Counted from the stretch's first letter, positions 1-5,467 are shown. The stretch: 6,067 nt of DNA from Alphaproteobacteria bacterium (GCA_028284025.1 JANQSM010000224.1:1-6067), one strand, 5' to 3'. Notes: a model not told the origin generated them from the letters alone. Numbers and translations are program-made.

Positions 1-734
1 CGTGAGTTTTTCAACCCTATAAAGCCAGCCAGCCCTATAGTTGCCATACCAAAACCGACTACAGCCATATTTTCTGCAACTTGGGGATCATTCTTTGCCA
101 CCCACTTTAGGGGAGCGGGCTGCGTAAATAACATACCATTCTCAGCTGCAGTCAACGCATCCTTCCAGTTTTCGCGAAGTTCCGCCGCCACTCTTTCACC
201 CGTCATGCCAGGGGATTCCAGACGTTGTATTTCAACTAATCTGTCAGCCTCATTATCAGGATCTGCAGAAAAATTCATCCCTCCAAAATCAACAACATGT
301 AAATTTCCTGGACTATCACTAAATGCATCAATTTTAGCCAGCTGATTAGATGCCGCTGCTTCTACTTCTTCTGAAGACAAAAATCTTACATTCTGATAGC
401 TTCCTTCCATATTCATAGACAAAGAGTGTGTTTTAGCAAAATGGGAGGCGGATGCACTGGCTTCATGCTCGCCAGAAAACTCAAGTACTGCATCAACGAT
501 CTGATCTCCTACAGTAATTTTTACAGGGACAGGTAAAGGTGTTTGGGGGTTGCCATCAACCAAAGCAAGGTTCACTCTTCCATGCTCATGGTCTGAGCTT
601 AAAATCTTCATTTGTGGGTCTTGGTTTGCCTCATCGTTCTCTCTTGAAAGCCTACCGCTTAAAGTAAACAAGCCGACACCACCCATTAAGCTAATGGCAG
701 TAACTACACTAACTGAATTTCTTAAAATACCCAT
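1..734 (-). CDS. Unrecognised membrane-anchored protein, 5' part only
   Basis: An uninterrupted minus-strand frame of 244 codons runs from an ATG at 734 to the left edge with no stop, so the C-terminus lies outside the window. I do not recognise the family. The N-terminus (MGILRNSVSVVTAISLMGG, hydrophobic through about residue 26) looks like an uncleaved signal anchor or signal peptide. A polar, acidic region follows (about 28-215), with no cysteines and no catalytic motif I can name. A second hydrophobic segment lies at about 224-241 (VVGFGMATIGLAGFIGL) and is probably a membrane helix. The middle region is therefore probably periplasmic, with both ends anchored. The start at 734 is favoured because an AGGGTAGAG ribosome-binding-like sequence lies just upstream. 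An in-frame ATG at 749 has no such sequence. The gene begins 77 bases after the motE stop, has a candidate promoter of its own, and may or may not belong to the flagellar cluster. Confidence 0.72.
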   Translation of the reverse strand, partial: MGILRNSVSVVTAISLMGGVGLFTLSGRLSRENDEANQDPQMKILSSDHEHGRVNLALVDGNPQTPLPVPVKITVGDQIVDAVLEFSGEHEASASASHFAKTHSLSMNMEGSYQNVRFLSSEEVEAAASNQLAKIDAFSDSPGNLHVVDFGGMNFSADPDNEADRLVEIQRLESPGMTGERVAAELRENWKDALTAAENGMLFTQPAPLKWVAKNDPQVAENMAVVGFGMATIGLAGFIGLKNS

Positions 735-776
735 ATCTCTACCCTTCATATACGCTATTTGTAAAATATAACGCGA

Positions 777-805
777 AAAGTATCTCAAAAGGACAACTGG
801 GTCAA
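777..805 (-). promoter_or_regulatory. Candidate sigma70-type promoter of the partial membrane protein gene
   Basis: On the minus strand, TTGACC (800-805) is followed by a 17-base spacer and TACTTT (777-782). The -35 matches five of six consensus bases, but the -10 matches only three. It lies in the 77-base gap downstream of motE, about 43 bases before the ATG at 734. No hairpin with a U-tract ends the motE transcript here, so read-through from the operon is also possible. Confidence 0.35.
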
Positions 806-811
806 GGGTTT

Positions 812-1534
812 TTAATTCACAGAATTGGTAATAAGGTCCGGAAGTTTGCGCGGACGGGCCAGTTCAGAGGTCACGATCTTGGCTTTAGCCGGGTCCATCG
901 CAGCCAACACAGGGGCAACTTTGGATTCTTTCATCCCGCGCACAATATCCAGCAGAACACTAAGTTCCAGGTCATTAAAGATGCGGGCTGCATCTTTGGG
1001 TTTCATTTTCTCATACGTGCTGATCAGACTTTTGAACTTTTCGTCTTCCTGGTTTTCAAATTTAGCGACAAGCTCCTCAATCTGTTTCTGGGATGTATCA
1101 ATTTGATTCTGGATTTTGCGTAGCTCATTTACTTTGGAATCAATCCGGTCTTCTGCGGCCTTAACCAAAGCCATGCGGCGTTCCAGCTCCCTTTCACGGG
1201 ATTGCAATTCTTCCCGGCGGTCAGATAAAGATTGCAAAATATCCAGTTCATTATCTGTAAAGTTAGCAACATCCCCATCGTCTAAAGAAGCCACCTGGGT
1301 TTCTTTTTCCCCATCATCTTCTTTCTTGATTTCTTCCGCCTGTTGCTCATTTTCTTGTTTGACAGCTTGGGCTTCTTCCGGTTCTACTTTCTCTACTGCC
1401 TGGGCTGTCTGGGTTTCAATTGTGATAGCGTCCCAGATCGTATCCTTTTTCTGGTACATAAAAGTCACCCGTGCGCTTAACATTGCCAGCGCAATTACAA
1501 TCATAAACGGAAGAAGGCGTAAATTGGTCTTCAT
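812..1534 (-). CDS. motE: MotE-like flagellar protein with MgtE_N-type C-terminal domain
   Basis: This 240-residue protein matches the architecture of the COG3334/MotE group. It has an N-terminal membrane segment (about 8-23), a low-complexity acidic and Gln-rich linker (about 40-90), and a long coiled coil (about 97-165, rich in RREELQSRERELERR-type heptads). A C-terminal MgtE intracellular-domain-like helical repeat (about 166-226) carries the signature YEKMKPKDAARIFNDL, then VLLDIVRGMKESKVAPVLAAM. In rhizobia MotE is a periplasmic chaperone needed for folding of the stator-associated protein MotC; whether that exact role holds here is inference. The membrane anchor predicts that most of the protein is periplasmic. 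It is the last gene of the fliL-fliM-DUF6468-motE cluster, separated from the preceding gene by 120 bases carrying two hairpin repeats. The ATG has only a weak ribosome-binding sequence (AGAGTGATACC). An alternative label is simply an MgtE_N-domain flagellar protein. It is not an MgtE magnesium transporter, because there is no transmembrane channel domain. Confidence 0.85.
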   Translation of the reverse strand: MKTNLRLLPFMIVIALAMLSARVTFMYQKKDTIWDAITIETQTAQAVEKVEPEEAQAVKQENEQQAEEIKKEDDGEKETQVASLDDGDVANFTDNELDILQSLSDRREELQSRERELERRMALVKAAEDRIDSKVNELRKIQNQIDTSQKQIEELVAKFENQEDEKFKSLISTYEKMKPKDAARIFNDLELSVLLDIVRGMKESKVAPVLAAMDPAKAKIVTSELARPRKLPDLITNSVN

Positions 1535-1575
1535 GGTATCACTCTATCACAAATATTGTTAACATAGTCTTATGC

Positions 1576-1608
1576 TACCTCATAGTTCAACAAGCTCACT
1601 ATGAGGTA
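1576..1608. repeat. REP-like hairpin repeat, copy A
   Basis: A perfect 11-base inverted repeat (TACCTCATAGT / ACTATGAGGTA) surrounds an 11-base loop (TCAACAAGCTC). Read on the minus strand, its core and loop (TGAGC, TTGTTGAA) match copy B with two base differences, so the two are members of one family in opposite orientation. It sits between the DUF6468 gene and motE, inside the operon. On the plus strand it is followed by TTTTT, but no plus-strand gene ends here; on the minus strand there is no U-tract. An intra-operon RNA hairpin that stabilises or attenuates the transcript is more likely than a terminator. Confidence 0.75.
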
Positions 1609-1617
1609 TTTTTGTAG

Positions 1618-1648
1618 CCCTCATCCTGAGCCTGTCGAAGGATGAGGG
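1618..1648. repeat. REP-like hairpin repeat, copy B
   Basis: A perfect 10-base inverted repeat (CCCTCATCCT / AGGATGAGGG) surrounds an 11-base loop (GAGCCTGTCGA). Hairpins of the form CCTCATCCTGAGC...CGAAGGATGAGG are, from general knowledge, widely dispersed in intergenic regions of many bacteria, alphaproteobacteria included. This copy lies 7 bases downstream (on the minus strand) of the DUF6468 stop, with copy A 9 bases further on. No U-tract follows on the minus strand, so it is not a standard intrinsic terminator. Confidence 0.8.
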
Positions 1649-1654
1649 GAAATT

Positions 1655-2128
1655 TTAGCGTACGCCCTTCAAGGAACGCCGCAAATCATCATCCTCATCA
1701 CTGCCCTCTTTTTTGGACTCTTCCTCCCATTTATCTGCTTTCTTTTCCATATCTTTCAGCGCTTCTTCCAAGCTGTTTTTGTTCTTGGTTGCTGTATTAC
1801 TTTTGCGTTTTGATGAAATGCCATCCGATAATGAATCCGCCAATTGATCGGCGCGTTCCACCAGAAAATCCAGTTCATCGCGCAATTTCAAGGCTTTATC
1901 AATATGGGTTTGCAGACTTTCCGCAGCAGGATCGGCAACCGCTTTCAGATTCACAATGCTTTTTTCAGCTGAATCCGTGGCTTGAATAAATTGCTGACTC
2001 AGTTGCTCCAGCTCCGCCTTACTCTCACGGACAACGCTTAAACTGCGGTAAAGCCGATAAGCTAGAATGCTGAAAATAAAGGCAGCAAAAATAACCAATA
2101 CATCAAGCGCCAGCAATGCCAGTTCCAT
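1655..2128 (-). CDS. DUF6468-type membrane coiled-coil protein of the flagellar cluster
   Basis: This 157-residue protein has an N-terminal transmembrane helix (about 4-24, LALLALDVLVIFAAFIFSIL). A helical, probably coiled-coil region follows (about 30-105), containing KALKLRDELDFLVERADQLAD, the part I associate with DUF6468 proteins encoded next to fliM in Alphaproteobacteria. The C-terminus (about 106-157) is charged and low in complexity, with a Lys-rich stretch followed by GSDEDDD. Its start overlaps the fliM stop by one base (TAATG), which suggests translational coupling; an AAGGGGAAG ribosome-binding sequence lies inside the end of fliM. The molecular role is not established to my knowledge. 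Location beside fliM and a single membrane anchor suggest a part in motor or basal-body assembly. The family assignment rests on remembered motif and gene order and is good but not certain. Confidence 0.82.
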   Translation of the reverse strand: MELALLALDVLVIFAAFIFSILAYRLYRSLSVVRESKAELEQLSQQFIQATDSAEKSIVNLKAVADPAAESLQTHIDKALKLRDELDFLVERADQLADSLSDGISSKRKSNTATKNKNSLEEALKDMEKKADKWEEESKKEGSDEDDDLRRSLKGVR

Positions 2129-3234
2129 TATTCATCTTCCCCTTCTTGTATACGGCTGGATTCAATTCTAATTGCAACACTCTCCCCTTTGCGGCCCACA
2201 CGTGCATCAAACATCGGAACCTGTCCGCATCTAACTTCAATTGGATCCCCTTGCTCCGTGTTTAAAATAATCTGGCTACCAACCTCCCAGTTAATGACGT
2301 CATTTAAAGACATCACTACATCATCCAGTACGGCATTGACTTTCACATCTGTGAACCATAGCTCACTCGCCAAGTGACTTTCCCAAATGGTGTCACGTCC
2401 AAATTTTTCCCCCATGAACATCTGTAAAAGAAGTTCACGCACTGGTTCTAGCGTAGCGTAAGGAAGCATAATCTCAATCCGCCCGCCGCGATCATCCATA
2501 TCCACCCGCAAGCGGGCAAGCACTCCGGCATTCGCCGGGCGGGCAATGGTGGCAAACCGTGGGTTGGTTTCCAGGCGCTCAAAACGGAAATTAACCGGAG
2601 ACAACGGGTCAAAAGCCGCTGTTAAATCTGCCAGTACAACATGTACCATTCGCTCTACCAGGCTGGTTTCAATCGTTGTATATGGGCGCCCCTCAATCCG
2701 CATAGCTGCTGTTCCGCGCCGCCCTCCTAACAAAACATCCACAATGGAATAAATCAAAGAGCTATCAACCGTTAGCAGGCCGTAGTTATCCCATTCTTCC
2801 GCCTTGAAAACACTTAACATGGCTGGCAACGGAATAGAATTCAGATAATCCCCAAAGCGGATAGAGGTAATATTATCAAGGGAGACTTCAACGTTGTCCG
2901 ACGTTAGATTCCGCAGGGAAGTTGACATAACCCGCACCAGCCGGTCAAACACAACCTCCAGCATAGGCAGGCGTTCATAAGACACCATCCCGGAATTTAC
3001 GATGGCTTGAATGCCGGTTTCTTGCTCTCCACCGCCACCCGCTTCATCAAATCCTAGCAAGCTATCGATTTCGTCCTGATTCAGAACACGAGAATCACCT
3101 TCGCCTTCAGCACCCTCGGCAGCACCCTCACCGCCTTCACCGGCAGCTTCACCAGCAGCGTCTCCGCCGCCTTCTTCGGCAGCGGCCCACTCTTCAGCAA
3201 TTTTTTCTTCGTCTGAAACGTTTTCTTCAGCCAT
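2128..3234 (-). CDS. fliM: Flagellar motor switch protein FliM
   Basis: FliM forms the middle of the cytoplasmic C-ring, binds phosphorylated CheY and links it to FliG and FliN. This 368-residue product has the CheY-binding segment LNQDEIDSLLGF at about 51-62. The central domain (about 80-270) contains LLGGRRG at 168-174, matching the conserved GGxG region used for FliG contact. A C-terminal SpoA/FliN-like domain lies at about 290-360 (VLDDVVMSLNDVINWEVGSQ, then VRCGQVPMFDARVGRKG). The odd part is an extra N-terminal stretch of about 50 residues, rich in Ala, Gly and Glu, ahead of the CheY motif. In E. coli FliM this motif lies at the very N-terminus. The extension resembles the N-terminus of the adjacent FliL. 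The gene starts 16 bases after the fliL stop, with an AGGGAT-like ribosome-binding sequence about 12 bases upstream, and overlaps the next gene by one base. Confidence 0.97.
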   Translation of the reverse strand: MAEENVSDEEKIAEEWAAAEEGGGDAAGEAAGEGGEGAAEGAEGEGDSRVLNQDEIDSLLGFDEAGGGGEQETGIQAIVNSGMVSYERLPMLEVVFDRLVRVMSTSLRNLTSDNVEVSLDNITSIRFGDYLNSIPLPAMLSVFKAEEWDNYGLLTVDSSLIYSIVDVLLGGRRGTAAMRIEGRPYTTIETSLVERMVHVVLADLTAAFDPLSPVNFRFERLETNPRFATIARPANAGVLARLRVDMDDRGGRIEIMLPYATLEPVRELLLQMFMGEKFGRDTIWESHLASELWFTDVKVNAVLDDVVMSLNDVINWEVGSQIILNTEQGDPIEVRCGQVPMFDARVGRKGESVAIRIESSRIQEGEDE

Positions 3235-3250
3235 AACTCGTATTATATCC

Positions 3251-3832
3251 CTATTGTACTAGGATTTCCTTAAATAACACCTGAGTAACCTTAATTGGCT
3301 TGGTCGTTGCGTTTACGCGCTCTAAAAGCTCTTCTCGCAGGCGGTAAACCCCTTGCGTTCCTTGCAAATCATCAATACTTAACCCGCGCAGGTAAATCTG
3401 GAATTTATCAATAATGCGAGGTTCTAATCTTTGAATCTCTGGCAATTTTGTCTCATCTTCAATTTCCAGACTGATAGAAATCTTTAAAAATGAACTCTTT
3501 TTGCCCGCAGCAGAAATATTCACTAAAATTTCCGGCAAATCGTGAAACGCAAATGTTCCGGCAGGTGTAACGGCCTCTTCTGCGTGACCGTCTTCTGCGT
3601 GAGCTTCCTCAGCGTTCTCTCCAGGCTCATCCTTGCCGCCCCCTGAAAACAGAAGAAATCCAGCAGCCCCCAACACAATCAGCAATACGGGCACTAAAAT
3701 CAGAATTAATTTTTTCGGGCCTTTTTTCTTCGGCGCGGCACCCTCTTCGCCTTCTTCGCCGTCTCCGCCTTCACCGGCAGCCTCACCAGCATCTTTTTTT
3801 TCTTCTTCTTCCTTTACTTCTTCTTCAGCCAT
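3251..3832 (-). CDS. fliL: Flagellar basal body-associated protein FliL
   Basis: FliL is a single-pass inner-membrane protein that rings the stator units and supports motor torque. The 193-residue product has a highly acidic cytoplasmic N-terminus (1-31), a basic stop (KKKGPKK, 35-41) and one transmembrane helix (about 42-62, LILILVPVLLIVLGAAGFLLF). A Glu/His-rich periplasmic linker follows (about 68-88, with EEAHAEDGHAEEA). The FliL domain (about 92-193) includes FHDLPEILVNI, FLKISISLEIED and a C-terminal TQVLFKEILVQ, a typical ending for the family. The ATG is preceded at good spacing by AAGGAAA. It is the first gene of the minus-strand flagellar cluster, and fliM follows after 16 bases. 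The acidic N-terminus is long for the family and shares a 27-base near-identical stretch with the start of fliM. Confidence 0.96.
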   Translation of the reverse strand: MAEEEVKEEEEKKDAGEAAGEGGDGEEGEEGAAPKKKGPKKLILILVPVLLIVLGAAGFLLFSGGGKDEPGENAEEAHAEDGHAEEAVTPAGTFAFHDLPEILVNISAAGKKSSFLKISISLEIEDETKLPEIQRLEPRIIDKFQIYLRGLSIDDLQGTQGVYRLREELLERVNATTKPIKVTQVLFKEILVQ

Positions 3833-3921
3833 CGCATTTCCTTATGGTTAGCAGTCATAATGTATGATTTAGGAGGCCGGTTTTTGCAATACAAGCCCCT
3901 CAGGCATTTTGCCCTGCCTAT

Positions 3922-3949
3922 AGTTTAGCAAACAATACATAAATGTCGA
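3922..3949 (-). promoter_or_regulatory. Weak candidate promoter for the fliL operon
   Basis: On the minus strand, TCGACA (3944-3949) is followed by 16 bases and TAAACT (3922-3927): five of six and four of six consensus matches, about 90 bases upstream of the fliL ATG. No convincing sigma54 (GG-N10-GC), sigma28 or CtrA (TTAA-N7-TTAA) site was found in the intergenic region. An operon promoter must lie between 3833 and roughly 3960, but this exact call is tentative. Confidence 0.25.
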
Positions 3950-3982
3950 TGGTATTTATATTTCCTCCACAAGATATTGGGG

Positions 3983-3993
3983 TTGTGCGGCAA
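3983..3993 (+). promoter_or_regulatory. Conserved TTG-N5-CAA dyad upstream of array promoter 1
   Basis: TTGTGCGGCAA forms a short dyad (TTG/CAA) centred about 30 bases upstream of the -35 box. The same sequence is present upstream of promoter 3 (5396-5406). Upstream of promoter 2 the matching position reads GTTACGCAAC (4690-4699), a different sequence that is still a dyad. The position would suit an activator site. It is weak on its own and rests on conservation in the array. Confidence 0.35.
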
Positions 3994-4002
3994 AAATGGA
4001 TG

Positions 4003-4050
4003 CTTTCAAAATACTTCTTGACTTACCATCCCCCAGATTGTATTTGAAAG
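4003..4050 (+). promoter_or_regulatory. Array promoter 1 with flanking inverted repeat
   Basis: TTGACT (4018-4023), a 17-base spacer and TATTTG (4041-4046) form a sigma70-type promoter, placing the transcription start near 4053, about 35 bases before the ATG. An inverted repeat brackets it: CTTTCAAAATAC (4003-4014) lies just upstream of the -35, and GTATTTGAAAG (4040-4050) covers the -10. The arms match except for one extra A in the left arm. A protein bound to both arms would block the promoter, so these look like operator half-sites. Confidence 0.75.
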
Positions 4051-4087
4051 AGATATTTTAACAAGTAAGCAGTAAGGATGGCATCAA

Positions 4088-4558
4088 ATGGCTTTAACAT
4101 TGACTGAAAAATCAAAAGCAAAACAAGAAGAACAAAGTGAAGAAACAGTTGCTGAACGGCTTAAACGTGCCAAGCCATTGGCACAGGAAATACGCGAAAT
4201 TTTCCTGCAAGCTGTCTTAGCGGAAATGGCAAAAGTTGCACTGGAAAAAGCACCGGCACCAGAACCAACGACTCGTAAAGAATTCATGGCGCAATTTAAG
4301 AATGAAAACCGCATTAAAGAGGCTCCACTAGATAGAGATATGTTAAGATTTGAATCTAAAGGCCATTTATTATGTCGCCTTACAAAGGGGATCACTACAG
4401 ACGAACTGAGAAGCCAGGGATGGAGTGCAAGTGAAGTGAGTGGTCTTATGAGAATGCGTCAATTTTTCGGCATGAATCCCAAGACAGGCAAATTGACTGT
4501 AAGCCTAACAGCCTTACGAACAGTTCTGGACAGAATAACGCCACAACCATTTCACTAG
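4088..4558 (+). CDS. Array paralog 1, small basic protein of unknown function
   Basis: This 156-residue protein is unrecognised, with no signal peptide or membrane segment, and is probably cytoplasmic. The N-terminal half (about 7-57) is highly charged and helical and may form a coiled coil; it contains ERLKRAKPLAQEIREIF and ALEKAP. A variable Pro/Thr-containing linker covers about 56-75. The core shared by all three copies starts at GHLL (92-95) and continues with LTKGI, TDEL, GWS, RMRQ and GMNPKTGKLTVS (to about 139). Residues 103-124 (TDELRSQGWSASEVSGLMRMR) could form a helix-turn-helix. The ATG at 4088 is supported by TAAGGA nine bases upstream and by alignment of MALTL with MALAL in copy 3. 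The gene is monocistronic, with its own promoter (4018-4046) and terminator (4589-4643). It has a 3-residue-longer product than the other copies, mainly from the linker and N-terminal region. A DNA- or RNA-binding role is inference only. Confidence 0.85.
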   Translation: MALTLTEKSKAKQEEQSEETVAERLKRAKPLAQEIREIFLQAVLAEMAKVALEKAPAPEPTTRKEFMAQFKNENRIKEAPLDRDMLRFESKGHLLCRLTKGITTDELRSQGWSASEVSGLMRMRQFFGMNPKTGKLTVSLTALRTVLDRITPQPFH

Positions 4559-4588
4559 GTCTATATAAGTCCCTCAAAGCTTTCCTGT

Positions 4589-4643
4589 CGGAAGAATAGT
4601 TATTCAGCGGAGGATTCGATTCTTCGCTGCTTCCGCTTTTATT
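4589..4643 (+). terminator. Structured terminator of array unit 1
   Basis: A 10-base hairpin CAGCGGAGGA / TTCTTCGCTG (4605-4614 with 4620-4629, loop TTCGA, two G-U pairs) is directly abutted on its 3' side by CTTCCG (4630-4635). That segment pairs with CGGAAG (4589-4594), leaving a 10-base bulge AATAGTTATT on the left. CTTTTATT follows. A stable stem with a U-rich tail right after the gene fits an intrinsic terminator. Confidence 0.8.
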
Positions 4644-4707
4644 GTAGCCTTCCCCCTATTTTTTTCCATCCACTGCCGCAAAATGTTGGGTTACGCAACA
4701 AGGATGG

Positions 4708-4762
4708 ATCCTTTTAAAATACATCTTGACCCACCACACCTCAAACTGTATTTTAAAAGGAT
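4708..4762 (+). promoter_or_regulatory. Array promoter 2 with perfect 15-base inverted repeat
   Basis: TTGACC (4726-4731), a 17-base spacer and TATTTT (4749-4754) form the promoter. It is bracketed by a perfect 15-base inverted repeat, ATCCTTTTAAAATAC (4708-4722) and GTATTTTAAAAGGAT (4748-4762), separated by 25 bases. The right arm covers the -10 and the expected start site. Unlike copies 1 and 3 (TTTCAAA / TTTGAAA), this copy has TTTTAAAA in both arms, so both arms changed together. That supports a maintained dyad. Confidence 0.8.
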
Positions 4763-4800
4763 AATTTTATAGATCTTAATCAATATAAAAGGCAGACCCC

Positions 4801-5262
4801 ATGACTCTAGTACTAACGGGTAGATCACCCGCAAAACAAGAACAACGTGAAAAAACAATTACTAAACAGCTTAAGCGTGCAAGGCGGTTGGTACCGGGTA
4901 TACAAAAAATTCTTCTGGACGCTGACAAGGCGGAAGAAAAGAAAATCACACTGGGAAAAACATCTGCAAATCAAGAAGGAAAGTCGTCACATTGGTTGGA
5001 AGAAAGCAAACTTGCGTATGCGTTGTCACGCAGAGATAGCCTAGAATGGGACGATACAGGGCATTTATTACGTCGTCTTACAAAAGGAATCACCCCGGAT
5101 GAACTGAGAAAACACGAATGGAGCGAGGAAGAAATTGACACCGTCAAAAGGCTACGTCAACTTTGTGGCCTAAACCCGAGAACAGGTCGCCTACCTGTAA
5201 GCTTAACCGGCTTAATAGGCTTGGGCAGCATAAAGCTCACATCACGCCAGTGCGGTAATTAA
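4801..5262 (+). CDS. Array paralog 2, small basic protein of unknown function
   Basis: This 153-residue protein is unrecognised and is a clear paralog of copies 1 and 3; identity to copy 3 is roughly 45% by eye over the full length. The best-conserved N-terminal stretches are RARRL (26-30) and LDADKAEE (39-46). The shared core begins at GHLL (87-90) and runs through RRLTKGITPDEL, W (107), EEEID, RLRQL and GLNPRTGRL (to 131). Residues 98-121 could form a helix-turn-helix. The protein is strongly basic and has no membrane segment. The C-terminal tail (about 135-153, with IKLTSRQCGN) differs from the other two, but it aligns at IKLTS with IKVAS of copy 3, so it is divergence and not a frameshift. 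The ATG follows AAAGGCAGACCCC, giving a ribosome-binding AAAGG at good spacing. It is monocistronic between its own promoter (4726-4754) and terminator (5292-5346). Confidence 0.85.
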   Translation: MTLVLTGRSPAKQEQREKTITKQLKRARRLVPGIQKILLDADKAEEKKITLGKTSANQEGKSSHWLEESKLAYALSRRDSLEWDDTGHLLRRLTKGITPDELRKHEWSEEEIDTVKRLRQLCGLNPRTGRLPVSLTGLIGLGSIKLTSRQCGN

Positions 5263-5291
5263 TTCTTATAAAACTCTCAAAATTTTCCTGT

Positions 5292-5346
5292 CGGAAGAAT
5301 AATTATTCAGCGGAGGATTCGATTCTTCGCTGCTTCCGCTTTTATT
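5292..5346 (+). terminator. Structured terminator of array unit 2
   Basis: This has the same structure as after copy 1: outer stem CGGAAG (5292-5297) with CTTCCG (5333-5338), inner 10-base hairpin at 5308-5332 with loop TTCGA, then CTTTTATT. Over 63 bases it differs from the unit 1 terminator only in the bulge (AATAATTATT in place of AATAGTTATT), although the two genes have diverged widely. Confidence 0.8.
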
Positions 5347-5413
5347 GGTAACCTCCCCCCTATTTTTTCCCATCCACTGCCACAAAATATTAGGGTTGTG
5401 CGGCAAAAATGGA

Positions 5414-5467
5414 TGCTTTCAAAATACTTCTTGACTTATAACCCTCTAAGCTGTATTTGAAAAGGAT
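5414..5467 (+). promoter_or_regulatory. Array promoter 3 with flanking inverted repeat
   Basis: TTGACT (5431-5436), a 17-base spacer and TATTTG (5454-5459) form the promoter. The flanking arms are CTTTCAAAATAC (5416-5427) and GTATTTGAAAAGGAT (5453-5467). They pair less perfectly than in copy 2, at about 12 of 15 positions over the extended arms. The region from 5393 to 5438 is identical to 3980-4025 in unit 1. Confidence 0.75.

Noticed and set aside
550..771. Open plus-strand frame of 73 codons
   Set aside because: It lies opposite the start of the partial membrane protein, whose frame stays open for 244 codons with a plausible start and signal anchor.
1116..1562. Open plus-strand frame of 148 codons
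   Set aside because: It is antisense to the motE coiled-coil region, Ser-rich as expected for the complement of Glu/Lys/Arg codons, and has no ribosome-binding sequence.
1576..1648. Intrinsic terminator after the DUF6468 gene
   Set aside because: Neither hairpin is followed by a U-tract on the minus strand, and motE is expected to be in the same cluster.
3870..3895. Sigma54 promoter at GGAGGCCGG...TTTTTGCA
   Set aside because: The spacing between GG and GC is not the required ten bases, and the site points away from fliL.
4084..4395. Minus-strand frames opposite the array genes (also 5485-5742)
   Set aside because: They are not conserved among the three copies, while the plus-strand frames are conserved in start, length and core motif.
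4605..4640. tRNA or tRNA fragment, because of GGATTCGATTC and GCTTCCGC
   Set aside because: Only T-arm/acceptor-like pairing is present. There is no D-arm, anticodon arm or CCA, the loop is too short, and a U-tract follows, so a terminator explains it better.
4847..5044. Second plus-strand frame inside array gene 2
   Set aside because: It overlaps the conserved gene in another frame and has no counterpart in copies 1 and 3.
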